Origin: Polytrichum commune | Taxonomy: Eukaryota > Streptophyta > Polytrichopsida > Polytrichales > Polytrichaceae | DNA length: 64,000 bases | Reading direction: 5' to 3' | NCBI GenBank assembly: GCA_950295325.1 | Contig: OX485806.1 | Span: 57,407,169 to 57,471,168 of the forward strand | Notes under the pieces: model-generated | The model's database searches: none | What the model saw: the letters and a program-made list of their open reading frames with translations, nothing else | Told to the model about the DNA's origin: nothing | Shown here: piece after piece, positions 33,990 to 46,000 of the stretch | Numbering within the stretch: position 1 is the stretch's first letter | How the letters are laid out: every line of letters starts with the position of its first letter | Made by a program: the position numbers and the translations under genes

Positions 33990-36900
33990 TAGGTTGGAAT
34001 ACTTTGTATGTGTAATGGAGTGGACCCTCTCGGTTCCGAGAGGGTCCTAGTGTAGGACACGATTTTGCACTTGAAGGTTGAAAGCTAGTTTGTGTATATA
34101 GGGTGGAATACTTTGTACTTGGAATGGAGTGGACCCTCTCGGATTTGAGAGGGTCTCAGTTGAGGAATGAAGGAAAAGATTTTGCACGGGGAGGTTGAAA
34201 GCTTATTAGGGTTTAAAGGCGGGAATACTTTGTATGTGGACAGGAGTGGACCCTCTCGGGTGAAAGTTGAAGGCTTGTTGGTGAATATAGCTTGAACTAG
34301 TTGGTATGTGGGCTGCAATGGACCCACTCGGAACCGGGAGGGTCTTAGTCGAGGAATGGATTCTGCATGGGCAAGTTGAAAGCTAGTTAGGGTTTATAGG
34401 TTGGACTAGGGTTTATGTGGACTGGAATGGACCCTCTAGGGTCCAAGAGGGTCTTCCTTGAAGAATGTATGACCAGATTTTGAACATGAGTGTGGAAGGC
34501 TTGTTTGTGAATACAGGTTGGAGTAGTGTGAATATAGGTTGGAGAAGTATGTATGTGACCTGGAATGGACGCTCTCGGAACCGAGAGTGTCTACGTTGAA
34601 GAATGTGTGACCAGATTTTGATCTTGAATGTGGAAGGATTGTTTGGGCATATAGGTTGGACTAGTGGACTGGAATGGAACCGAGAGGGTCTTACATGAGA
34701 AATGTAGGACCAGATTGTGATCATGAATGTGGAAGGCTTGTATGTGAATATGCATAGGGTTTGTTGGTATATAGGTTGGACTAGTATGTATGCGGATTGG
34801 AATGGACGCTCTCGGTTCCGAGAGTGTCTAGGTTGAAGAATGTATGACCAGAATTTGAACATGAATGTGTAAGGCTTGTTTGGGCATATAGATTGGAGTA
34901 GTGTGTATATAGGTTGGACTAGTGGACTGGAATGGACCCTCTCGGAACCGAGAGGGTCAAACATGTGGAATGTAGGACCAAATTTTAATCTTGAATGTTG
35001 AATGTTTGTTTGTGAATATAGGTTGGACATGTTGGTATATAGGTTGGAGTAGTGTGTATGTGGGCTGGACTGGACTGGACTCTCTCGGTTCCGAGAGGGT
35101 CTTAGTGGAGGAGTGTAGGACCAGATTGCAATTTTGAATGTTGAAGGCTTGTTTGTGAATATAGGTTGGAGAAGTGTGTATGTGGACAGGACTGGACCCT
35201 CTCGGTTCCGAGAAGGTATTAGAGGGGGATTGTATCACCAGATTTTAGTCTTGAATGTGTAAGGTTTGTTTGTGAATATAGTTTGGAGTAGTATGAATAT
35301 AGGTTGGACTAGTGGATTGGAATGGAACCTCTCGGAACCGAGAGGGTCTTACATGAGAAATGTGGGACCAGATTGTGATCATGAATGTGGAAGGCTTGTA
35401 TGTGAATATGCATAGGGTTTGTTGGTATATAGGTTGGACTAGTATGTATGTGGACTGGAATGGACCCTCTCGGTTCCGAGAGGGTCTAGGTTGAAGAATG
35501 TGTGACCAGCATTTGAACATGAATGTGTAAGGCTTGTTTGGGCATATAGGTTGGAGTACTATGTATATAGGTTGGACTAGTGGACTGGAATGGACCCTCT
35601 CGGAACCGAGAGGGTCAAACATGTGGAATGTAGGACCAGATTGTAATCTTGAATGTTGAATGTTTGTTTGTGAATATAGGTTGGACATGTTGGTATATAG
35701 GTTGGAGTAGTGTGTATGTGGACTGGACTGGACTCTCTCGGTTCCGAGAGGGTCTAGCTTGAAGAATGTGTGACCATATTTTGATCTTGAATGTGGAAGG
35801 ATTGTTTGGGCATATAGGTTGAAGTAGTGTGTATATAGGTTGGACTAGTGGACTGGAATGGAACCTCTCGGAACCGAGAGGGTACGTCTTACTTGACGAA
35901 TGTTGGACCAGATTTCAATCTTGAATGTGTAAGGCTTGTTTGTAAATATAGGCTGGATTTGTTGGTATATAGGTTGGAGTAGTGTGTATGTGGACTGGAA
36001 TGGACCCTCTCGGTTCCGAGTGGGTCTTAGTGGAGGAGTGTAGGACCAGATTGCAATTTTGAATGTTGAAGGCTTGTTTGTGAATATAGGTTGGAGAAGT
36101 ATGCATGTGGATTGGACTGGACCCTCTCGGTTCCGAGAGGGTCTTAGAGGGGGAATGTATGACCAAATTTTAGTCTTGAATGTGTAAGGCTTGTCTGTGA
36201 CTATGCATAGGGTTTGTTGGTATATAGGTTGGACTAGTATGTATGTAGACTGGAATGGACCCTCTCGGTTCCGAGAGGGTCTAGGTTGAAGAATGTGTAA
36301 GGCTTGTTTGGGCATATAGGTTGGACTAGTATGAATATAGGTAGGACTAGTGGACTGGAATGGATCCTCTCGGAACCGAGAGGGTCTTACATGTGGAATG
36401 TACGACCAGATTTTATTGTTGAATGTTGAAGGCTTGTTTGTGAATATAGGTTGGACATGTTGGTATACAGGTTGGAGTAGTGTGTATGTGGACACAACTG
36501 GACCCTCTCGGTTCCGAGAGGGTCTTAGTGGAGGAGTGTAGGACCAGATTGCAATTTTGAATGATGAAGGCTTGTTTATGAATATAGGGTGGAGAAGTGT
36601 GTATGTGGACTGGACTGGACCCTCTCAGTTCCGAGAGGGTCTTAGAGGGGGAATGTTTGACCTAATTTTAGTCTTGAATGTGTAAGGCTTGTTTGTGAAT
36701 ATAGTTTGGAGTAGTATGAATATAGGTTGGACTGGTGGAGTGGAATGACCCTCTCGGAACCGAGAGGGTCTTACATGACGAATCTTGGACCAGATTTTAA
36801 TGTTGAATGTGTAAGGCTTGTTTGTGAATACAGGCTCGACTTGTTGGTATATAGGTTGGACTAGTATGTATGTGGACTGGAATGGACCCTCTCGTTTCCG

Positions 36901-37640
36901 AGAGGGTCTAGGTTGAAGAATGTGTGACCAGAATTTGAACATGAATGTGTAAGGTTTGTTTGGGCATATAGGTTGGAGTATTATGAATATAGGTAGGACT
37001 AGTGGACTGGAATGGACTTTCTCGGAACCGAGAGGGTCTTACATGTGGAATATAGGACCAGATTTTAATGTTGAATGTTGAAGGCTTGTTTGTGAATATA
37101 GGTTGGACATGTTGGTATATAGGTTGGACTAGTGTGTATGTGGACTGGACTAGACCCTCTCGGTTCCGAGAGGGTCTTAGTGGAGGAGTGTAGGACCAGA
37201 TTGCAATTTTGAATGTGGAAGGCTTGTTTGTGAAAATAGGTTGGAGAATTGTGTATGTGGATTGGACTGGACCCTCTCGGTTCCGAGAGGGTCTTAGAGG
37301 GGGAATGTTGGACCAGATTTTAGTCTTGAATGTGTAACGCTTGTTTGTGAATATAGTTTGGAGTAGTATGAATATCGATTGGACTCTCGGTTCCAAGAGG
37401 GTCTAAGTGGGGGAATATATGACCAGATTTTGAACATGACTGTGGAAGGCTTTAGGGGGCATATAGGTTGAATTGGTGTGTATATAGGTTTGACTCGTGG
37501 ACTGGAATGGACCTCTCGGTTCCGAGGGGGTCGTCATTGAAGAATGTGTGACCAGGTTTTGAACATGAATGTGGAAGGCTTGTTTGTGAACATAGGTTGG
37601 AGTCAGTGGTATATAGGTTGGATTAGAGTGTATGTGGACT
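33990..37640. repeat. family-2 palindromic array in intron 1, copy E
   Basis: About 29 units of roughly 105-140 bp, each with CCCTCTCGG-TT/AA-CCGAGAGGG arms, for example near 34022, 34569, 34807, 34935, 35077, 35197, 35463, 35595, 36003, 36120, 36258, 36501, 37153 and 37270. Units with TT and AA centres are mixed in a higher-order pattern of about 650 bp. The open frames on minus through this region (GLYTF-, SEPRGS- and PSRNREGP-like peptides) are repeat translations, not genes. Confidence 0.93.
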
Positions 37641-37697
37641 GGAGAAATTTAGATAAATTCAACTAGTGTGAACTCATTGTGTCATGAAATTGTACAG

Positions 37698-37751
37698 GGA
37701 TCGCAATCCATGGACATCATGCTATCGGAGGAGCCCTCAATGGAGGAACAT
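37698..37751 (+). pseudogene. ParB-MTase copy E, exon 2 (first half)
   Basis: Follows acceptor TGTACAG at 37697 and reads GSQSMDIMLSEEPSMEEH in phase with exon 1. It is interrupted by a solo LTR at 37752. The second half is at 59937-59960. Confidence 0.7.
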
Positions 37752-38439
37752 TGTCGCAACCCTTGCTAGCCCCCCTTGACAATCTTGCCAATTTTCAATT
37801 CTAGCAAAGGTTACAAGCGCTAACCATTTGCATTCCGCCATGCTAATAGTTAGCTCCTCCTACCCCGGACCTTAAAGTTCATAGGAGGGAACCAACCCTC
37901 CTACTTTGCTTTTGGGACTCACCCCTTAATCGGTAACCCATTCCTAGATGTGGACTTCCATCCATGGAAGTCCAATCCCTTGTTGATCATCGTGTTGCCA
38001 GAGCAACACTACAACAACCCGAACCATACTAGACAACTATGGCCTCACATTGGGCCAATCCCATGGAGGCCGTGCCGTTCGGCCTCGGGTGGGTGAGGCC
38101 ACACCACCTCACCCATATAAGCCTCTAGGACTCTACACGGGGCCCCTACCCCACCGTCAACCAACCTCTTGTCTCTCCACCAAAAGTTGGGGCCAAGTAG
38201 ACATTTTCCCTTAGCTGCTGGGCCTAGAAGCCCCAGCAGCTTCAGACCATCATAACTTCCTTGTATGATGTCTGATCATAACAAACGACCCCCCCCCCAT
38301 TGTCATCTACGCTTCACGTACATGCCGATGGACTCCTCACTTGCCCCAATAGGGCAAGTCTTGGGGAAGTTATGCCTGTTTGAACCTTGGCAGTCCCGGG
38401 AATCACTCCCAGGCACTGCTGTACCAGGGCGCTGTCCCG
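37752..38439 (-). mobile_element. solo LTR, first part, split by element B
   Basis: Starts TGTCGCAACCC (LTR reversed) after the duplication AACAT at 37747-37751. Runs to the internal GCGCTGTCCCG, where element B begins. The remainder is at 59646-59931 followed by AACAT at 59932-59936. Confidence 0.9.
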
Positions 38440-38614
38440 GGGGGAAAGTTAGTATGCGAGCGGAGAGCGAAGAGCAGAGAGCGAAGAGCGGAGAACTCAA
38501 TTTGAGACATGATATGAGAGAGAAAATGCACCTATAACCGCGGGATTGAGGGAAAATGGAAGAACTATTTTTAGAAAATGTGGAGAGGTATGGACTCTAT
38601 TACCGTGGAAATAA
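38440..38614. repeat. left end of element B (methyltransferase side)
   Basis: GGGGGAAAGTTAGTATGCGA, then GCGGAGAGCGAAGAGC iterations and a subterminal TACCGTGGAAATA at about 38600. Matches the end of element D at 17206. Confidence 0.8.
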
Positions 38615-40071
38615 AGTAACATTTCCCTATTCATAAAGTTAATAGAGTTTTGAAACATAGAAATATTAAAATAAAATTCAAAATTAGGGCTTACATCACT
38701 ATGACGTTACAATTATAATTACCGAAATGGTGTGCTATATTACATAATACGGTAAATTAAATAATATTTACTATTTGAACGTGACACGAAGGAGGTTGGC
38801 GAAAACAAATCTCCACATACGGTCCACCCTCTATTACTGTTACACCTATAAGTGTTAACCATTTCCAAATGCTTACTTTATTCTACTCCATACATATTGC
38901 ACACTATAAATGTTAAACCTGTTAATTGTTAACAAAATGGTGTTCACTTCTTTGTGAAGTTGACTCTATAAATGTTAACGACTGAAATACATTCATAAAT
39001 ACATGAGGGTTAACAGTATAAGATTTAGAAAGATCTGTTGTCAAGTATCGGACTTGTTTTTGGAGGGGCCTAGACAGATGATAAATCCCATTCGCAAATG
39101 CCCACAACTGGCACATATTCTCCTACCGACGAGTCTGCAAATAAAACTAAACACCTAGCCTACCCAAAAAAACACAAATACAACCTTATGACCAATAAAC
39201 TGAATTCTAAAAAATTCAAAACAGATATCTAAGTTACCACTTGGATTAGCAAACATTGGCAGTGTACTTTACCATTTATTCAACCCAGCATCTGCCTAAG
39301 ATCGCAAGCAATCATTGAAAAAATGTATGAAAACGATAATAGAAGCCATAACCATTATCATCAAGATTGCCTTCTTCATCTGCATCACTATCACCAAGGA
39401 TAGTAATTACGCCTGGCAGGTTCTCAACCTGTATGCCTTCCTCTACCCCCAAGGCTTCCTCCACAATGACAACATCATCAATGTCTTCCTCCTCCACGTC
39501 ATCAACATCAATGTAGACCATTGTGTAATATAGGTGTGCACCTCATATCATTTTTGATAATTGGAATATTGAAAACCACACCACACTTTATAAATCCAAA
39601 TACCAATCAATCAAACCCAAAATCACTCAACCATGAGGTCGTCACTACTAGATTCCCTACTTCCAAAGATACTACCCTCATGGCCGCCCTCATTTTGTTA
39701 ATTGTTAACAAAATGGTGTTCCCTTCTTTGTAAAGTTGAATCTATAAATGTTAACGACTGAAATACATTCATAATTCACACATGATTTGTAAACTTGATA
39801 TTGAATAAAGTTTTGATTGGGTTTGCAATTTTGTGTATGGTATTCTCTCAGAATTATTCTTCACAATTGCTTATAGTTAAGACATGTTAAGATTTGTATA
39901 TTGCTCAACATTTGAGGGTGAACATTATAGATGGTGATCAAAAATGAAGAATGCAATGCGGGAACAACGAAAAGATGCATTCAATGAGATAATTGGAATA
40001 TTGAAATCCACACCACACTTTATAAATCCATATACCGATAAATCAAACCAACAAATCAATCAAACCCAAAA
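38615..40071. repeat. 3' flank of ParB-MTase B with a tandem duplication
   Basis: Two imperfect copies of one block: TTAATTGTTAACAAAATGGT with GTTAACGACTGAAATACATT at about 38924-39010 and again at 39697-39775, and the 3' end of the gene (CACTCAAC-ATGAGGTCGTCA, CTAGATTCCCTACTTCCAAA) at 39620-39690 and 40070-40140. So the last exon tail is present twice. No RNA gene is seen. Confidence 0.7.
39312..39521 (-). CDS. small acidic ORF, unrecognised
   Basis: 69 codons, beginning MVYIDVDDVEEEDIDDVVIV and rich in Asp/Glu. It lies downstream of the ParB-MTase B stop on the same strand, inside the duplicated block. Acidic tails also end the ParB-MTase proteins of copies A and B, so this may be a detached or alternative last exon. 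It could equally be chance. Confidence 0.25.
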   Translation of the reverse strand: MVYIDVDDVEEEDIDDVVIVEEALGVEEGIQVENLPGVITILGDSDADEEGNLDDNGYGFYYRFHTFFQ

Positions 40072-43000
40072 TCACTCAACAATGAGGTCGTCAATACTAG
40101 ATTCCCTACTTCCAAAGATACTACCCTCATGGCCGCCCTCATCTGAAGTGGAATCTAAGCTATGGCACTCATTATCCACCTCCGCAGAAAGGTCGAAGAA
40201 GTCTAAGGCACGGGGGTCATAACCCGGAGACGGAGTACTAGCTTCGGTAGGAGAAGGTTGTGCCGCTAGTACCATCGCCATATCATGGGCATAGATAGGC
40301 AATGTGAAACCCATGGTGGGAGTACCCAACACATCCGCACCAACGCCAAGTCTAAAAAAAAACACGAAAATTGTAAGAAAGAGGATGGAAAGTGTAAAAG
40401 CCGAATGGACAAGGAAAATAAGCGAAGAAGGTCATCATATTCACTTACTGCGAGGGCTCTGGCCTCGATCGCTTCAAGGCCGGCTGCCTCTTCTGCGTGC
40501 CTTGTGTAGCCTGCGTGGGAGCAACAACAATGGATGGAGCCTTCACCGCAGGCTGAACACTCTTGAGTGGCTTAAGGACACGGTTGAAGGTGTCCTCGTC
40601 CTCCTCAAGAGCAACGACATGGCGCCCAAGCTGCCTGCATGCATGGATACAAGTCCCTGTTGCAGAGTAAGCCACATTTCAGTCAACCCCCTTACTCAGT
40701 TAGCCACAAAATCAACATTTCAGACCTCATTCAAGGCCTAACTAAGGCCACATTTCAGACAGCCCCCTTACTCAGTTAGCCACAAAATCAACACTTTGAG
40801 CCTAATTCAAGACCTAACTAAGCCACATTTAAGTCAGCCCCCTTACTCAGTTACCCACAAAATCAACCCATCAGACCTCATTCAAGGCCTAACTAAGGTT
40901 ACATTTCAGTTTGCCCCCTTACTCAGTTAGCCACAAAATGAACACTTTGAGCCTAATTCAAGACCTAACTAAACCACATTTAAGTCAACCCCCTTACTCA
41001 GTTAGCCACAAAATCAACACTTTGAGCCTCATTAAAGACCTAACTAAGCCACATCAAAGTCAGCCCCTTACACAGATAGCCACAAAATCAACACTGTGAG
41101 CCTAATTGAAGGCCTAACTAAGGCCACATTTTAGTCAGCCCCTAACACAGATAGCCACAAAATCAGCACTGTGAGCCTAATTCAAGAACCAACTAAGGCC
41201 ACATTTCAGTCAGCCCCTTACTCAGTTAGCCACAAAATCAACAATTTGAGCCTCATTAAAGACCTAACTAAGCCACATTCCAGTCGGCCCCTTACTCAGT
41301 TAGCCACAAAATCAACATTTTGAGCCTAATTGAAGGCCTAACTAAGGCCACATTTCAGTCAGCCCCTAACACAGATAGCCACAAAATCAACACTGTGAGC
41401 CTAATTCAAGAACCAACTAAGGCCACATTTCAGTCAGCCCCTTACTAAGTTAGCCACAAAATCAACATTTTGAGCCTCATTAAAGACCTAACTAAGCCAC
41501 ATTCCAGTCAACCCCTTACACAGTTAGCCACACAATCAACATTTTAAGCCTAATTGAAGGCCACATTAAGGCCACATTTCAGTCAATCCACTAGTTCATA
41601 TAGACAAATTTCTAAGTTGTTAGAGGTTCTGAAGTTGGTCTGGGATGCTTTATCGGATCCGACTATGCCCTTTAGGCCTAACTTGAGACCTCACAAACAT
41701 GCACTCCTAAACCATATGGCCAGAAATTAGAATCCCAAAGAACTAACTAAGGCCACATTTCAGTCAGCCCCTTACTCAGTTAGACAAAAAATCAAAACTT
41801 TGAGCCTCATTAAAGACCTAACGAAGGCCACATATCAGTCAACCCACTAGTTCATATAGACAAATTTCTAAGTTGTTAGAGGTTCTGAAGTTGGTCTCGG
41901 ATGCTTTATCGGATCCGACTATGCCCTTTAGGCCTAACCTGAGACCTCAAAAACATGCACTCCTAAACCATATGGCCAGAAATAAGAATCCCTAAGAACT
42001 AACTAAGGCCACATTTCAGTCTGCCCCTTACTCAGTTAGCCAGAAAAACAACACTTTGAGCCTAATTCAAGACCTAACTAAGCCACATTTAAGTCAGCCC
42101 CCTTACTCAGTTAGCCACAAAATCAACACTTTGAGCCTTATTGAAGAGCTAAGTAAGCCATATTTAAGTCAGCATCCTTACTCAGTTAGCCACAAAAACA
42201 ACACTTTGAGCCTAATGGAAGACCTAACTAAGCCACATTTAAGTCAGCCCCCTTACTTAGTTAGCCACAAAATCAACACTTTGAGCCTTATTGAAGAGCT
42301 AAGTAAGCCATATTTAAGTCAGCCCCCTTACTCAGTTAGCCACAAAATCAACATCTCAGACATCATTCAAGAACTAACTAACGCCACATTTCAGTCAACC
42401 CACTAGTTCATATAGCCAAATTTCTAAGTTTTTAGAGGTTCTCAACTTGGACTTGGATGCATTGTCGGATCCGACAATGCCATTTACGCCTAACCTGAGA
42501 CCTCACAAACATGCACCCCTCATGTCGCAACCCTTGCTAGCCCCCCTTGACCATCTTGCCAATTTTCATTTCCTAGCAAAGGTTACGAGCGCTAACCCTT
42601 CGCATACCGCCATGCTAATGGTTAGCTCCTCTCACCCCGGACCTTATAGTTCATAGGAGGGGAACCAACCCTCCTACTTTGCTTTCGGGACTCACCCCTT
42701 CAATCGGTAACCAACCCCGTTAATCGGTAACCAATCCTTAGATGTGGACTTCCATCCATGGAAGTCCAATCTTATGTTGATCATCGCGTTGCCGGAGCAA
42801 CACTACAACAACCCGAACCATACTAGGCAACTATGGCCTCACATTAGGCCAATGCCAATGGAGGCCGTGCCGTTCGGCCTCGGGTGGGTGAGGCCACACC
42901 ACCTCACCCATATAAGCCTCTAGGACTCTACGCGGGGCCCCTACCCCACCGTCAACCAACCTCTTGTCTCTCTACCAAGAGTTGGGGCCAAGTGGACATT

Positions 43001-46000
43001 TTCCCTTAGCTGCTAGGCCTAGAAACCCCCCAGCAGCTTCAGACCATCATAACTTCCTTGTATGATGTCTGATCATAACAACCAACCACTCCATCTTCAT
43101 CTACGCTTCACGTAGATGCCGATGGACTCCTCACTTGCCTCATTCAGGCAAGTCTTGAGGAAGTTATGCCTATTTGAACCTTGGCAGTCCCGGGAATCAC
43201 TCCCAGGCACTGCTGTACCAGGGCGCTGTCCCGGGACAGCGCCCCACTCAAATGGCCATAACTCCTAGCTCACACCTCCAATTGAGGTGTTCTTGAGCAT
43301 TCTAGAATCACCATGCCATGAGCAACGCATAGCTCATGGCCTTACCCTCATGCCTCCTAGTCTCCGTGGGTGGGAGGCGTTCCCAACGCCCGGGGCCCTC
43401 ACCCACACTAGGATCACTTGGGCCCTCTCACCAACGGCGCCACAAGTCCCGGGTGTCACTCCGGGGTCCCCCTTGTGCCCATGGTGTTTCGGGCACTCCT
43501 CATGGAGAGGTGCGCGACACCTCAACCATATGGCCAGAAATTTGAATCCCTAAGATCTACCTAATGCCTCATTTCAGACAGCCCCCTTACTCAGTTAGCC
43601 ACAAAATCAACACTTTGAGCCTCATTAAAGACCTTACTAAGCCACATCAGAGTCAGCCCCTTACTCAGTGAGCCACAAATTGAACATCTCAGACCTCTAA
43701 CATCTAAGGCCAGATTTAAGTCAACCAACTAGTTCATATAGCCAAATTTCTAAGTTTTTAGAGGTTCTCAACTAGGAATTAGGACATACCAATGCCCGCA
43801 TTAACGTCCACCACAACCTGTCCAATGTCCGTAGTGGCCATTATCAAGGAGGACATGAAAGCAACATCTTTCTCACGGGGACCACGCCAAGCTTTGGAGC
43901 CGTCCATGAGAGGAGTTGCGGTATAATTCATAATCGCATCATCCATGTCGAGCTCAATGCCAAGAGCCTTGAGCTCATTGGCATCGCGAAGTCGAAATGA
44001 CGAGTGCCGCGGCCGCTTATCAAGGTCGGATCCAATTGTTTTGGTGGCACGAACAAGTAGTACAACCTGGAAGAGGTTGGTGGTCTTGTCCTTATGCTTA
44101 GCTGAAGATAGGCGAAGACGGTTGACTCCCAGCCACTCCTTGAAGATCGTGAACCCAAAAGCAGCAAAGTGGTCTTCAATGCTCTCCCTAAAGTCACCAT
44201 TGTCATCAGGATGAAAGAGGAGGAGAGCTCCATCGTCATGCAGGATCTCATCCGCAAAATCAAAGAGCTCACCTAGAAAATCGCTATCCAATGCATTCCA
44301 CGAAGGTACACTATAGGAAGGATGGGAGACATTAGGTACAGGCAGGTTCTCCGGGATGTCGGCAATGACAAGATCAGCCATGCCCACATCTGACCTCGCA
44401 ACACCTAGAGCTCTCTTGGGATGGGAGGGTGGAAGAGAAAGAATGAAGTTTGAAATCTCATGAAAATGACGACGTTGATGAACAATGGAGGAATTCAACA
44501 TGAATTCTGAAACAACGGGAGGACGCCTAACAGATGAAAGAATGGGCGGAGGAGGCGGCCTGGATAGAGTAGGTAATTCACTTAGAGTTGCAGTGGATGC
44601 AACTGCCGCCTCAGGTGAAGCAGGGGGAGGGGGATCATCCTCCACAGGCTTGAGCTTCCTCGCGCGCTTCTTGAGTGATGACTCGTCTTGAGTCGCACGC
44701 TTCCTCCTCTTGGACTTCTGAGTGTTGGGCTCATCGAGAGTCGCAACAACCTCATCCACCTCCTAAAGCTCACTCTCTAGAAGAACAACCTCATCGCTTT
44801 GAGCAGGAGGCAGGTTCAGCTCTCCACCGGAGAGGCGAATCTTCAACTCCGCCTCCTCATCCGGTTGCCACGTCTTCTTACATTCCAAGTACCAGCAACA
44901 CTCGCGGAGATGCGGGAGGGAAAAGTTGCGTTTTTGAGCCGGGGAAAAAACGAATGTGGGTGAAGAGGAATCTGACCATGCGTCTAGAAATGGAGGGAGC
45001 TTCTTCAAAGCCTTCTTCTTGAAAAGCTCATGCTTGATGTACCTTCACAACCAAGGAGTGAGGCCAATCAACAACTTATAAAAGAACTAACGTATCGAAA
45101 GATTAAGTGATTGAGACTTCCTCACACCTCATTCAGACCTCGCAAACTAGGACCTCTAAATGATATGGCCAGAAATTTAAATACTTAGTACTTAAGTAAG
45201 CCACATTTCATTCTGCCCCGTTACTCAGTAAGCCACAAAATCAACAATTTGAGCCTACCTAAAGGCCACATGAAGGCCACATTTCAGTCAACACACTAGC
45301 TAATATAGCCAAATTTCCAAGTTTTTATAGGTTCTGAAGTTGGTCTCGGATGGTTTATCGGATCCGACAATGCCCTGTAGGCCCCCACCCTGAGACCTCA
45401 CAAACATGCACCCCTCAACCATATGGCCAGAAATTTGAATCCCTAAGAACTAACTAATGCCTCATTTCAGTCTGCCCCTTACTCAGTTAGCCACAAAATC
45501 AAAACTTTGAGCCTCATTGAAGACCTAACTAAGGCCACATTTCAGTCAGCCCCTTATTCAGATAGCCACAAAATCAACACTATGAGCCTAATTCAAGAAC
45601 TAACTAAAGCAAGATTACAGTCAACACCTTACTTAGTTAGCCACATAATCAACACTTGGAGCCTAATTGAAGGCCTAACTAAGGCCACATTTCAGACAAC
45701 CCCTAACATAGATAGCCACAAAATCAACATTGTGAGCCTAATTCAAGAACCAACTAAGGCCACATTTCAGTCAACCCACTAGCTAATATAGCCAAATTTC
45801 TAAGTTTCTAAAGGTTCTGAAGTTGGTCTCGGATGCTTTATCGGATCCGACAATGCCCTTTAGGCCTTACCTGAGACCTCACAAACATGCACCCCTCAAC
45901 CATGTGGCCAGAAATTTGAATACTTAGTACCTAACTTAGCCCACATATAAGTCAACTCACTTATGGAGTTAGCCACAAAATGAATTTTTCAGACCTCATT

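Noticed and set aside
34413-37396. Several 80-216 codon frames on minus with repeated GPFQSTY and NKPSTF peptides
   Set aside because: They are read-throughs of the palindromic minisatellite in intron 1 of copy E; the unit length keeps frames open by chance.
43287-43553. Frames of 60-90 codons recurring at 25.5, 30.7, 43.3, 46.3 and 59.7 kb
   Set aside because: They lie inside the approximately 1-kb LTR family on both strands and shift with each copy; LTR sequence, not genes.
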